From contig JAVLCF010000007.1 of NCBI GenBank assembly GCA_031581195.1, positions 1-36,487 on the forward strand: a stretch of DNA of 36,487 bases, in the 5' to 3' direction. Under the pieces are notes generated by a model. It did not search any database. It saw only the letters and a list, made by a program, of their open reading frames with translations, and was not told where the DNA came from. The first letter of the stretch is position 1; each line of letters begins with the position of its first letter. Source of the DNA: Trueperaceae bacterium. Lineage in GTDB: Bacteria > Deinococcota > Deinococci > Deinococcales > Trueperaceae. The position numbers and the translations under genes are program-made. Shown piece after piece: positions 1-7,736 of the stretch.

Positions 1-2366
1 ACCGAGACGCGGAAGAACCCCTCGCTGATCCCCAGCGCCGCGCGGCCCTCGGGCCCGAGGAGCGGGAGGGCGACGCCGGCCCGCAGGAACCAGGCGGGGG
101 TCCCGAGCGGGGTGGCGGCCGTGATCCGCCCGTCACGGCCGTCGACGCCGTCGCCGGCGTGCACGCGGCCGGTGGCGAGCTCCCACCAGCGGCCGGGCGG
201 GAGGCGCACCTCGCGCTCGGTCGCGCCGGGGGTGACGACGGGCGCGACGAGGAGGGCCGGCCCGAGCAGGTGCACGAGGTCCTCCCGGTGGCCGGGCCGC
301 CAGGTCGGGAAGGCGTAGGCGAGCGGGCGCGTGATCGGGGTGCCGTCGGTCGCCGCCGCGCGGAAGGCGGTGTCGAGGTAGCCGACCAGACGGTCGCGCA
401 GCTCCAGCAACCGCCGGACCTGGGGCAGGACCTCGGGGTGGCTCCACGGTTCCGTGACGCTGCCGTCCTCGTTCCAGGAGTGGATCGTGAAGCGCGGCAT
501 GGCGACGCCGTGCTCGATCCAGCGCACCAACAACTCCGGGTCCGGCATCGGGCCGGCGAACCCGCCGACGTCGTGCCCGTACGACGCCCAGCCCGACAGG
601 GACAGGTTGAGGCCCTGCGGGACGTTGTAGCGCAGGGTGTGCCAGTCGGTGTGGTTGTCGCCCGTCCACGTCTGCGCGTACCGCCAGGTGCCCGGCATGC
701 CGCTGCGCGTCAGCGTCCAGGGGCGCGCGTCGGGGGCGTGCTCGCGTTGCGCCTCGAACGTCGCCTTGTTCATCAACGTCGCCAGGACCGGCCGCAGGCC
801 GCGGGTCGGGCCGAGGGCGCTGCGCGCCCCCGGATCCCAGATCTGGTACTCGTTGTTGTCGTTCCAGGCGATGGTGGTGCCGACGTCCAGGATGCGTTCC
901 CGGACGCGGGCCTTCCACCAGGCGACCGCGTCGGGATGCCCGAAATCGAGGTAGCCGCCCTCGCCCCCCCAGAAGCGCGACAGGTACGGCCCGTCGGGGT
1001 CCGCCTCGTCGTCGGCGGGCGGGCCGTCGCGCCGGCGGGTCCCGAGCGCCGCGGCGTTGCGGACCAGCAGGCCGCGCGCGGCGAGATCCTCGAACTCCGG
1101 GTGGCTCGTCAGCAGCGCCGGCTTCAGGTTGGCGATGCTGCGGATCCCCGCGTCGTTCAGGACGTCCAGGAGGGCGGGCGGGTCGGGGACCCGCCGGTCG
1201 TTCCAGTGGAAGACGTAGCGCAGGCCGTCGTCGTGCAGCGAGTAGCCGCTGCTGAGGTGCAGGGCGGCGGCGTGGACGTCGTGCCGCTCGAGGTCGTCCA
1301 CGAACCCGCGCAGGGCGGCGACGGGGTCCTCCGCGTCGGTGTAGTGCATCGTCGACGCCAGGTACCCGAGCGTCCAGCGGGGCGGGACGGGCGGCGTGCC
1401 GGTCAGGTCCGCCAGGCCGTGCGCGACGTCCTCGAGGGTGGGGCCCGCCAGGAACCAGGCGTCCAGACTCTCCTCCATCACCTCGAGGTGGCGGTAGGGC
1501 CCGTGGTAGTTGTCGACCTCCGCCCCGAGGTCGGCCACGATCACCGCGCCGGAATCGACCAGCCACGACGAAGCGCGCCCGTCCGGCGCGAGGGTCGTCA
1601 GGACCGGGAGGTGCTTGTAGAGCGGATCGCCGGTCTCCGCGTCGTAGGCGAGCGCGTCGAGCGGACGGAGGCGGAAGCGGCGGCGGGCGCGGTCCAGCGG
1701 ACCGCTGGCCTCCCCGAGCCCGTAGAGGACCTCCGCGTCGTCGCGCCGCCAGTGCCAGCGCACGCCGCGCCCGGGCAGGTGCCCGTGCGCGCCGGTGGGG
1801 AGGTCGCGCCAGACGAGGGTGCCGTCGGCCCGGTGGATCGTGAGGGCGAACGGCGCCAGGTCGACGCGCACCTCGAGCGCGTCGCTGCGCAGCGTGACGT
1901 GGGGGCGCCCCTCGCGCGGGTCGAGGTCGGCGTCGCGCGCGTCGAGCACCACGCCCGCCCCGTCGCCCGCCCCGTCGCCCGCCTCGGTGATCGCGGGCCG
2001 GGGGAACCGCGTCAGGTCGCGCCGGTCGCGGCCCTCGTACGGCACGTCGCCCCCCTCGCCGACGACCATCCAGGTGCGCTCCTGGGCGGGCGTACCGGTC
2101 GGGTGGACCTCGAGGCGCAGGCGGTCGTGGTCGGCGAAGGTCAGCGCGACGCGGGCGGGACCGTGCCGGGCGGCGAGGTGGAGGGTGGCACCGTCGATCC
2201 CCTCGACGCGGAGGTGCCGGGTCGGGAGGCGGGCGCCGTGCACCCCCTCGCGGGGGGGCGCGCCGAGGCCGGCGGCCTCGGGGGCGCGCTCGCGCGCCCA
2301 CTGGCGCGCGAGGCGGGCGGATTCGTCGCCGGCGGTCCCGTCGGGGCTCGTGGGGTCGTCGTTCAC
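1..2366 (-). CDS. GH31-family alpha-glycosidase (partial, C-terminus beyond left edge)
   Basis: Retaining alpha-glycoside hydrolase of family GH31 (alpha-glucosidase/alpha-xylosidase type). It probably cleaves sugars brought in by the importer encoded just upstream. The frame stays open from a GTG at 2366 to the window edge, at least 788 codons. The GTG is preceded by AAGGAAGG at ideal spacing and lies 16 bp after the permease stop. The N-terminal beta-sandwich is followed by the catalytic barrel. The nucleophile motif WNDNNEY places Asp at about residue 503, and GDNHTDW places the likely acid/base Asp near 570. No signal peptide is visible, so the enzyme is probably cytoplasmic. The nucleophile motif differs from the common WNDMNE form, so the exact linkage cleaved cannot be inferred. 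Family assignment is firm; the substrate is unknown. Confidence 0.88.
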   Translation of the reverse strand, partial: MNDDPTSPDGTAGDESARLARQWARERAPEAAGLGAPPREGVHGARLPTRHLRVEGIDGATLHLAARHGPARVALTFADHDRLRLEVHPTGTPAQERTWMVVGEGGDVPYEGRDRRDLTRFPRPAITEAGDGAGDGAGVVLDARDADLDPREGRPHVTLRSDALEVRVDLAPFALTIHRADGTLVWRDLPTGAHGHLPGRGVRWHWRRDDAEVLYGLGEASGPLDRARRRFRLRPLDALAYDAETGDPLYKHLPVLTTLAPDGRASSWLVDSGAVIVADLGAEVDNYHGPYRHLEVMEESLDAWFLAGPTLEDVAHGLADLTGTPPVPPRWTLGYLASTMHYTDAEDPVAALRGFVDDLERHDVHAAALHLSSGYSLHDDGLRYVFHWNDRRVPDPPALLDVLNDAGIRSIANLKPALLTSHPEFEDLAARGLLVRNAAALGTRRRDGPPADDEADPDGPYLSRFWGGEGGYLDFGHPDAVAWWKARVRERILDVGTTIAWNDNNEYQIWDPGARSALGPTRGLRPVLATLMNKATFEAQREHAPDARPWTLTRSGMPGTWRYAQTWTGDNHTDWHTLRYNVPQGLNLSLSGWASYGHDVGGFAGPMPDPELLVRWIEHGVAMPRFTIHSWNEDGSVTEPWSHPEVLPQVRRLLELRDRLVGYLDTAFRAAATDGTPITRPLAYAFPTWRPGHREDLVHLLGPALLVAPVVTPGATEREVRLPPGRWWELATGRVHAGDGVDGRDGRITAATPLGTPAWFLRAGVALPLLGPEGRAALGISEGFFRVS

Positions 2367-2382
2367 GTCCTTCCTTTCCGCG

Positions 2383-3456
2383 TCACTGCTTGACGCCGCT
2401 GGAGGCGATGCCGGTGGTGATGAAGCGCTGCAGGAAGGCGAACACCATCGTGATCGGCAACAGCGTGAGGACCGTCATCGCGAGGACGTAGTGCCACTGG
2501 ACGTTCAGTTCCCCCTGGAAGGCGTTCAGGCCGACCTGGAGGGTGAACAGTTCGCTGCGGGTGAGGACGATCAACGGCCACAGGAAGTCGTTCCAACGCC
2601 ACATGACGGAGAAGATCGCCAGGACCGCCATCGCCGGGGCGGAGAGCGGCAGGACGATCTGCCAGTAGAGGCGCCACTCCGACGCGCCGTCGATGCGGCC
2701 GGCGTCGAGGAGTTGGTCGGGGATCGTGAGCATGTACTGGCGCAGGAGGAACACGCCGGTCGGGGTGGCGGCGCCGGGGATGATGACGCCCCAGAGGTTG
2801 TTGACCCAGCCGACCTCGGTGATGACGAGGTAGACGGGCACCAGGATCACGCTGAGCGGGATCATCAGGGTGCCGATGATCAACAGGAACACCGCGTTGC
2901 GGCCCCGGAACTTGTACTTCGACAGCCCGAACGCCGCCATGCTGTTCGCGAGGAGCGTGACGATCGTCGCGACGACGGTGACGACGACGCTGTTGCGGAG
3001 GTAGGTCAGGAAGTTGAAGCGCTGCAGCGGATCGACGTAGTTCTCCCACGCCAGCCGCAGTTCGCGGACCTGTTCGCGTTGCTCGATGTTGACCGTGATC
3101 GGGTCACCCGGCGCGTCGGGGTCGACCATGCTCGCTTCGATGCCGATGCGTCGCACCTGCGCCATGCGGCGTTCGGTGCCGTCCTCGAAGGTGACGTCGA
3201 AGAGGGGGAGCGGCTCGTCGTACCCCTCGACGTCGACGGTGGTTTGGGCGTAGGGCAGGGCGGTGGGGGGGAACTCGAGCAGGCCGGCGGGGGTCTTGAA
3301 GCTCGAGGCGACCAGCCACAGGACGGGCCCGAACATCACGACGATGCCGATCGCCAGGTAGCCGTACGCCAGCCAGTCGGTCAGGTGCAGGGTCCGGCGG
3401 CCCTGCGGGCCGCGGCGGCCGCGGCGGAGCTTGAGGAGGGCGCCGAGGCTACGCAA
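2383..3456 (-). CDS. carbohydrate ABC transporter permease, MalG type
   Basis: Inner-membrane permease subunit of a CUT1-type sugar importer (binding-protein-dependent transport permease family). Six membrane segments are visible. The EAA loop, which docks on the ATPase, is seen around residues 245-275 (DAGRIDGASEWRLYW, then IVLPLSAP). At 357 residues it is longer than the usual 270-300. The extra length is a polar stretch of about 75 residues between the first and second membrane helices, predicted to lie outside the membrane. The start is TTG at 3456, overlapping the upstream permease stop by 8 bp, with GGAAG about 10 bases ahead. There is no in-frame ATG before the first membrane helix. 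Translational coupling to the upstream gene is likely. No ATPase gene is nearby. Confidence 0.9.
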   Translation of the reverse strand: MRSLGALLKLRRGRRGPQGRRTLHLTDWLAYGYLAIGIVVMFGPVLWLVASSFKTPAGLLEFPPTALPYAQTTVDVEGYDEPLPLFDVTFEDGTERRMAQVRRIGIEASMVDPDAPGDPITVNIEQREQVRELRLAWENYVDPLQRFNFLTYLRNSVVVTVVATIVTLLANSMAAFGLSKYKFRGRNAVFLLIIGTLMIPLSVILVPVYLVITEVGWVNNLWGVIIPGAATPTGVFLLRQYMLTIPDQLLDAGRIDGASEWRLYWQIVLPLSAPAMAVLAIFSVMWRWNDFLWPLIVLTRSELFTLQVGLNAFQGELNVQWHYVLAMTVLTLLPITMVFAFLQRFITTGIASSGVKQ

Positions 3457-4480
3457 GGTGGGACTCGCTTCCGCGCGTGAGGCGCAACTGAACGAGGGTG
3501 ATGATCAGCAGCACGACGCCCAACGTCACCGACGCCGAGGCGGCGAGGCCGAAGCGTTGGATCTGGCTGGCGAAGCCGACCTCGTAGATGTACTGCACCA
3601 TCAACAACGTCGCGCTGCCCGGCCCGCCGCCGGTGAGGACGTACACGAGGTCGAACATCTGCACCGCCCGGATCATGGCGAGCACCAGCACGACGACGAC
3701 GTTCGGCATCAACAGCGGGAGGGTGATGTGCCAGAAGCTCTGCAGCGGCCCGGTGCCGTCGATCGCGCCGGCGTCGTAGAGCTCCTTCGGGATCGACTGC
3801 AGGCCCGCCAGCAGGATGAGGGTGTGGAAGCCCATGTTGGCCCAGATGGTGACGACGATGACCCAGAACATCGACCAGTCGGCGTTCAGCAGGAACAACG
3901 TCCGGTCGAACCCGAGGCTGACGAGGATGCCGTTGAGGACCCCGTCGCGCTGCAGGATCCACTTCCAGATCAACCCCACCACGACGGGGGACAACAGCAC
4001 GGGATAGAAGTACACGCTTCGGAAGAAACCGCGCGCCACGATGCGGGCGTTGAGGACGAGCGCGGTGATGAGCGCGAAGAACACGAGGCCGGCGACGTGG
4101 AAGGCGACGAACGTGAAGCTGTTCCACACCGCCCGCCAGAAGAGGTCCTCGTTGCAGGTCGCGGGATCCAAATAGTTACCGCAGGCGTAGATCCGTTCGA
4201 AGTTCTCGGTGCCGACGAACGGGCGTTCGAGGGGATAGAGCGCGGTGCCGCCGGTGAAGGCGTAGTAGAAGTTCATGACCATCGGGAAGAGGATGAACAC
4301 CCCGAAGATCGCGAGATTGGGAAGCAGGAAGATCCACGGCATGCGGCGCACGCCGATGAGGCGTTGGATGGGCTCGATCAGCCATCCGAGCACCGTCATG
4401 GCGACGGCGAAGACCCCGAAGGCCGCACCACCGGGCGTGGGCCGGCGCGGGCGCGGGGCGGGGGCGGCGGAGCGGTTCAA
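3449..4480 (-). CDS. carbohydrate ABC transporter permease, MalF type
   Basis: Partner permease of the sugar importer. The protein has 343 residues, with a proline/arginine-rich cytoplasmic N-terminus, an amphipathic stretch and about six membrane helices. The EAA loop reads DAGAIDGTGPLQSFW followed by HITLPLLMP, at about residues 235-265. The TTG at 4480 is chosen because it has AAAGG at normal spacing and the frame holds no better start before the first hydrophobic segment. A 113-bp gap containing two stem-loops separates it from the binding-protein gene upstream, and it overlaps the next permease by 8 bp. Together with that permease it would form the membrane channel. The sugar is unknown, but the linked GH31 enzyme points to an alpha-linked oligosaccharide or glycoside. 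Confidence 0.9.
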   Translation of the reverse strand: MNRSAAPAPRPRRPTPGGAAFGVFAVAMTVLGWLIEPIQRLIGVRRMPWIFLLPNLAIFGVFILFPMVMNFYYAFTGGTALYPLERPFVGTENFERIYACGNYLDPATCNEDLFWRAVWNSFTFVAFHVAGLVFFALITALVLNARIVARGFFRSVYFYPVLLSPVVVGLIWKWILQRDGVLNGILVSLGFDRTLFLLNADWSMFWVIVVTIWANMGFHTLILLAGLQSIPKELYDAGAIDGTGPLQSFWHITLPLLMPNVVVVLVLAMIRAVQMFDLVYVLTGGGPGSATLLMVQYIYEVGFASQIQRFGLAASASVTLGVVLLIITLVQLRLTRGSESHLA

Positions 4481-4500
4481 GGGCGACCTTTCGACGCGGT

Positions 4501-4578
4501 CGGGACGCGCGGTCCCGCGGAGCTCGGCACGGGGGAGGCCGGAGGCCCGACCCCGGGGTGGGGGCGGGCGTCCGGCCT
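4501..4578 (-). terminator. stem-loops in binding-protein/permease gap
   Basis: Two inverted repeats fill the gap after the binding-protein gene. One is 4501-4517 (6-bp arms, 5-base loop). The larger is 4536-4578, pairing AGGCCGGA with TCCGGCCT and then GCCCG with CGGGC across one mismatch. No T-run follows, so an RNA-stabilising or partial-termination element is more likely than a full terminator. Confidence 0.5.
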
Positions 4579-4593
4579 GCGATCGTCGTCAGT

Positions 4594-5868
4594 TTACTGG
4601 GCGTCGGCGATCTGTTCGTCGATGTCGCGCTGCATGCGTTCGATCGCCTGGTCGAGCGTCAGCTCCCCGACGAACACCTGCGTGAGGCGGTCGCGGGTGG
4701 CGTCGAACACGACGCGGTTGTACTGGTAGCCCTGCAGGGCGTACGCCGCGTCGGCGAGCTTGGGCACCTCCGCCGCGAACTGCGACAGGGCGTCCTGCGT
4801 CGCGGGCAGGTCGGCGTCGAAGTCGACGCCGCCCTCGGCGAGGCCGAGGTGGCCGGGGATGAACAGCGTGCGGCCGTAGAACTCCGCGAGCTGCTCCTCC
4901 TGCGCCAGGAAGTCCATCAGGCGCGCGACCTCTTCGGGGTGGTCGGTGTCGGCGATGCCGACGAGGGCCGCGCCGCCGGGCATGCCGGTGCAGGCGCCAC
5001 TGGGGCCGCAGGGGTTCGGCACGGCCTTCCAGTCGAAGGCGTCCCCGATCAGTTCGGTGAACTGACCGATCTGCCAGCTGCCGGACATGTAGAGCGCCAC
5101 CTGGCCGTTGACGAACTGTTCGTTGCCGGCGACGTAGCTGCCCTGCGAACCGATCCACACGTCGGGGATCATGGTGCCGTCGGCGTGCCAGTCGACCATC
5201 AGTTCCGCCATGCGGCGGAAGCCGTCGTCGGTGACGACCGGGTCGCCGTTCTCGTCGAAGTACTGCGCGCCCATGCTGATCGCGGGGCCGGCCAGGCGGT
5301 GCCCGGTGCGGTCCATCGCCATCGCGAAGACGCCGGTCGCGTCGGCCACCTCGTTGGTCGCCGCCGCCCAGTCCTCCCACGTCGCGCCCTCGCCGGGCAT
5401 CTCGACGCCGGCCTGCTCGAACAGGGTGGCGTTGACGTAGGGGCCGGTGACCGTCAACTGCGTCATGAAGCCGGGGATGGCGTCGGAGCCGTCGGGGCGC
5501 ATCCAGTCGTGGAACGGCCCGAAGTTGGCGTCCCAGTAGCCGGGGTCGTCGAGGTAGGGGCGCAGGTCGAGGAAGTACTCCTGCAGGCCGCCCAGGTCGG
5601 TGACGCGGGCGACGTCGGGGCCCTGCCCGGAGGCCAGCTGCAGCGGCAGCGACTCGAGGATGCCGCTCGAGTACGGCACGACGTCGATGACGACGTCGAT
5701 GTCGGGGTTCTCGGCCTCGAAGCGCTCGACGAGTTCGCTCATGACTTCGGATTCGGAGCCGTCGTCGTACCAGGTCATGCGCAGTTCGGTCTGCGCGAAG
5801 GCGGCGCCGGCCACCAGGGTCAGAACGGCGGCGAGCGCGGCGAGAAGACGTCGGGTGGACTGGGTCAT
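4594..5868 (-). CDS. extracellular sugar-binding protein of ABC importer
   Basis: Solute-binding protein (family 1, MalE-like) that captures the sugar outside the membrane and delivers it to the two permeases encoded downstream. It has 424 residues. Start ATG 5868 gives a typical Sec signal peptide (MTQSTRRLL, a hydrophobic core, then AFA before QTELRM), and GGAGG lies seven bases ahead. The frame remains open further upstream, but that extension lacks a ribosome site and would bury the signal peptide. The mature part starts LRMTWYDDGSE and continues with FEAENPDIDV, both typical of the family. A late cluster (GPSGACTG) sits in the C-terminal lobe region. First gene of the operon behind the promoter at 6015-6043. 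Confidence 0.93.
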   Translation of the reverse strand: MTQSTRRLLAALAAVLTLVAGAAFAQTELRMTWYDDGSESEVMSELVERFEAENPDIDVVIDVVPYSSGILESLPLQLASGQGPDVARVTDLGGLQEYFLDLRPYLDDPGYWDANFGPFHDWMRPDGSDAIPGFMTQLTVTGPYVNATLFEQAGVEMPGEGATWEDWAAATNEVADATGVFAMAMDRTGHRLAGPAISMGAQYFDENGDPVVTDDGFRRMAELMVDWHADGTMIPDVWIGSQGSYVAGNEQFVNGQVALYMSGSWQIGQFTELIGDAFDWKAVPNPCGPSGACTGMPGGAALVGIADTDHPEEVARLMDFLAQEEQLAEFYGRTLFIPGHLGLAEGGVDFDADLPATQDALSQFAAEVPKLADAAYALQGYQYNRVVFDATRDRLTQVFVGELTLDQAIERMQRDIDEQIADAQ

Positions 5869-5890
5869 GCCATACCTCCAGGGTGTCGGT

Positions 5891-5932
5891 CGCCACGGGA
5901 AGGGGGTCGTCCCCTCGCCCCACCCCGTGGCG
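5891..5932 (-). promoter_or_regulatory. nested stem-loop in malE-like leader
   Basis: The predicted 5' leader contains a 9-bp stem (CGCCACGGG with CCCGTGGCG) that encloses a second hairpin (AGGGG with CCCCT). It ends about 22 bases before the start codon, just upstream of the ribosome site. It may influence translation or stability. Seen directly; function inferred. Confidence 0.35.
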
Positions 5933-6014
5933 GTGGCGCGAGGGGCAACGGTCCACGACGCCAAGGGCCCGGGCGGACCCGGGGAACGACGTCTCGACGC
6001 GTTGCGTTGGGGGA

Positions 6015-6043
6015 AGTATCGTCCTTGCCGGCCGCCGCGTCAA
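6015..6043 (-). promoter_or_regulatory. sigma-70-type promoter of the sugar operon
   Basis: On the minus strand TTGACG (6043-6038) and GATACT (6020-6015) are separated by exactly 17 bp. Transcription should start near 6008, giving a leader of about 140 bases before the binding-protein gene. A perfect palindrome lies three bases upstream of the -35 element. Confidence 0.7.
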
Positions 6044-6046
6044 GCG

Positions 6047-6062
6047 GCGCGAACGTTCGCGC
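6047..6062. promoter_or_regulatory. 16-bp perfect palindrome, candidate operator
   Basis: GCGCGAACGTTCGCGC is self-complementary over 16 bp and touches the -35 region of the sugar promoter. A central CG within a symmetric A/T-flanked core resembles LacI-family operators, common regulators of sugar operons. No such regulator gene is in the window. The same 14-base stretch recurs at 31648-31661. Confidence 0.45.
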
Positions 6063-6150
6063 GCCGTGACGGTGCGCTGACGGGCGACCGCCACACTCGG
6101 GGGGCCGGGCGGCGCGCGGGCGGCCGCCCCCGGAAGGGAGGCGCAGGGGT

Positions 6151-7620
6151 ATGGCTCCAGGCGACCTCGCGTCGCTCCGCGTCGAGCTGGATGCGGTCCG
6201 CGAGCAGGTGGTGGCGCAGGCGGAGGCGACGCTCGCGCGCTGGGGTGCGGACGCCGTCCCGGAGCCGCGCCGTGCGTCGTTGCGCAACCTGGCGCACTAC
6301 CTGGCGTTGCGCCGTTACGACCTTCGCGACCTGCAGGACCGCCTGTCGGAGCTGGGGTTGTCGTCGCTCGGGCGGGCGGAGCCGCGGGTGCTGGCGAACC
6401 TCGATGCGATCCGCGCCAGCCTCGCGGCGATCCTGGGCGACGCCCGCGCCGCCGAAGCCCGGCCCGACCCGGCCGCCATGCGGGCGGGGTCCGCCCACCT
6501 CGACGCCGCCCTCGAGGCGCTCGCGGGGCCCGCGCGGGGGGAGCGCACCACCCGCATCCTCGTCACCCTGGACGGGCGCCGCGACGACCTCGCGGCGCAC
6601 GTCGGGCGGCTCCTGGACGCCGGCACCGACCTGGTCCGCATCAACGCCGCGCACGACGACCCCACCACCTGGCGCGGCATGGTCGACGTCGTCCGCGGCG
6701 AAGCGAGGGCGCGGGGCGCGCAGGTACGGATCCTGTTGGACCTCCCCGGCGCCGGCCTCCGGACGCGCATGGAGCAACGCACGAAGCGGCTTCGTCCGGG
6801 CGAGACGGTGCAGCTCCACCGTGCGCCATCGAAGCCGCGCGACGTGGGGGTGTCGGTCCCGGAGGCGCTCGATGCGATCCCGGTCGGCGCGACGGTCGCC
6901 TTCGACGACGGGCGGGTCGAGACGCGGGTCCGGACCCGCGGGCCCGACGCCCTCACGCTGGAGGTGACGCACGCGCGCGAGGGGGGCGACCGCATCCGCC
7001 CGAACAAGAGCGTCGGGGTGCGGGGCGTGGCGTTGCCGTTGCCGTTCCCGACCGACGCCGACCGCGCGGCGCTCGAGGCGCTGGCGGGGCACGTCGACGT
7101 CGTCGGCCTCTCGTTCGTGCGGAGCCCCGACGACGTCGCCTGGCTCCAGGACGCCACGGCGTCGTGGGGGGCGGACGCCCCGCCCGCCCTGGTCGCGAAG
7201 ATCGAGACAGGGGAGGCGGTCGCGGCGCTCCCGGAGATCCTGGCGCAGGGGCTGCGGGGCGGAGCGTTCGGCGCGATGATCGCGCGCGGCGACCTGGCGG
7301 TCGACATCGGCTTCGAACGCCTGGCGGAGATCCAGGAGGAGCTCCTCTGGGTGTGCGAAGCGGCGCACGTGCCGGTCGTGTGGGCCACGCAGGTGTTGGA
7401 GTCGCTGGCGAAGACCGGCCTCCCCTCGCGCGCGGAGATCACCGACGCGGCGATGGCCGACCGGGCGGAGGTCGTCCTGCTGAACAAGGGCCGCTACCAG
7501 GAGCGCGCCGTGGCCCTCCTCGACGACGTCCTGCGGCGGATGGAACGGCACGCGAAGAAGAAGAACCCCCGCCTCCGGGCGTTAGCGAGCTGGCCCGCGT
7601 GGAGCGCACCTCCGCGCTGA
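6151..7620 (+). CDS. atypical pyruvate-kinase-like protein
   Basis: Pyruvate kinase fold, predicted to convert phosphoenolpyruvate plus ADP to pyruvate plus ATP, or a related reaction. It has 489 residues: an alpha-helical N-terminal region (1-130) absent from classical enzymes, barrel domain A with inserted B domain (about 132-465), and no C-terminal domain. Active-site equivalents are present: Arg163 and Asn165 (LVRINAAH), Asp197 and Arg204 (LLDLPGAGLRT), Lys350 and Glu352 (AKIET), Asp381 (IARGD) and Thr413 (WATQVLES). The potassium-site residues Ser and Thr of classical enzymes are Ala167 and Leu198 here. SFVRSPDDV and FDDG are further family marks. ATG 6151 has an AGGGAGG site. It is divergent from the sugar operon. 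Family placement is good; activity as a true pyruvate kinase is uncertain. Confidence 0.78.
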   Translation: MAPGDLASLRVELDAVREQVVAQAEATLARWGADAVPEPRRASLRNLAHYLALRRYDLRDLQDRLSELGLSSLGRAEPRVLANLDAIRASLAAILGDARAAEARPDPAAMRAGSAHLDAALEALAGPARGERTTRILVTLDGRRDDLAAHVGRLLDAGTDLVRINAAHDDPTTWRGMVDVVRGEARARGAQVRILLDLPGAGLRTRMEQRTKRLRPGETVQLHRAPSKPRDVGVSVPEALDAIPVGATVAFDDGRVETRVRTRGPDALTLEVTHAREGGDRIRPNKSVGVRGVALPLPFPTDADRAALEALAGHVDVVGLSFVRSPDDVAWLQDATASWGADAPPALVAKIETGEAVAALPEILAQGLRGGAFGAMIARGDLAVDIGFERLAEIQEELLWVCEAAHVPVVWATQVLESLAKTGLPSRAEITDAAMADRAEVVLLNKGRYQERAVALLDDVLRRMERHAKKKNPRLRALASWPAWSAPPR

Positions 7621-7692
7621 GGACGGGTCGGGCCCGCTCCGCCTCGCGCTCCACGGGGCTCCGGGCGACCCCCCGACCGGATGCGACGGAGC

Positions 7693-7736
7693 GTGACGCA
7701 CCCCTGACGGGCGGGTGACGCGCCCCTGATGGGGGC
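7693..7736. repeat. tandem imperfect 22-bp direct repeat
   Basis: Two adjoining 22-bp units (7693-7714 and 7715-7736) both begin GTGACGC and share CCCCTGA, with 18 of 22 positions equal. They lie between the pyruvate-kinase-like gene and the Dpp-type operon and run into the first possible start of dppB. They could bind a regulator or simply be a local duplication. Confidence 0.5.

Noticed and set aside
133-2393. Long open frames on both strands over the GH31 gene (arginine/proline-rich minus frame and a valine/glycine-rich plus frame)
   Set aside because: Very GC-rich DNA leaves most frames open. Their composition is skewed and shows no family motifs, while the third frame encodes a clear GH31 enzyme.
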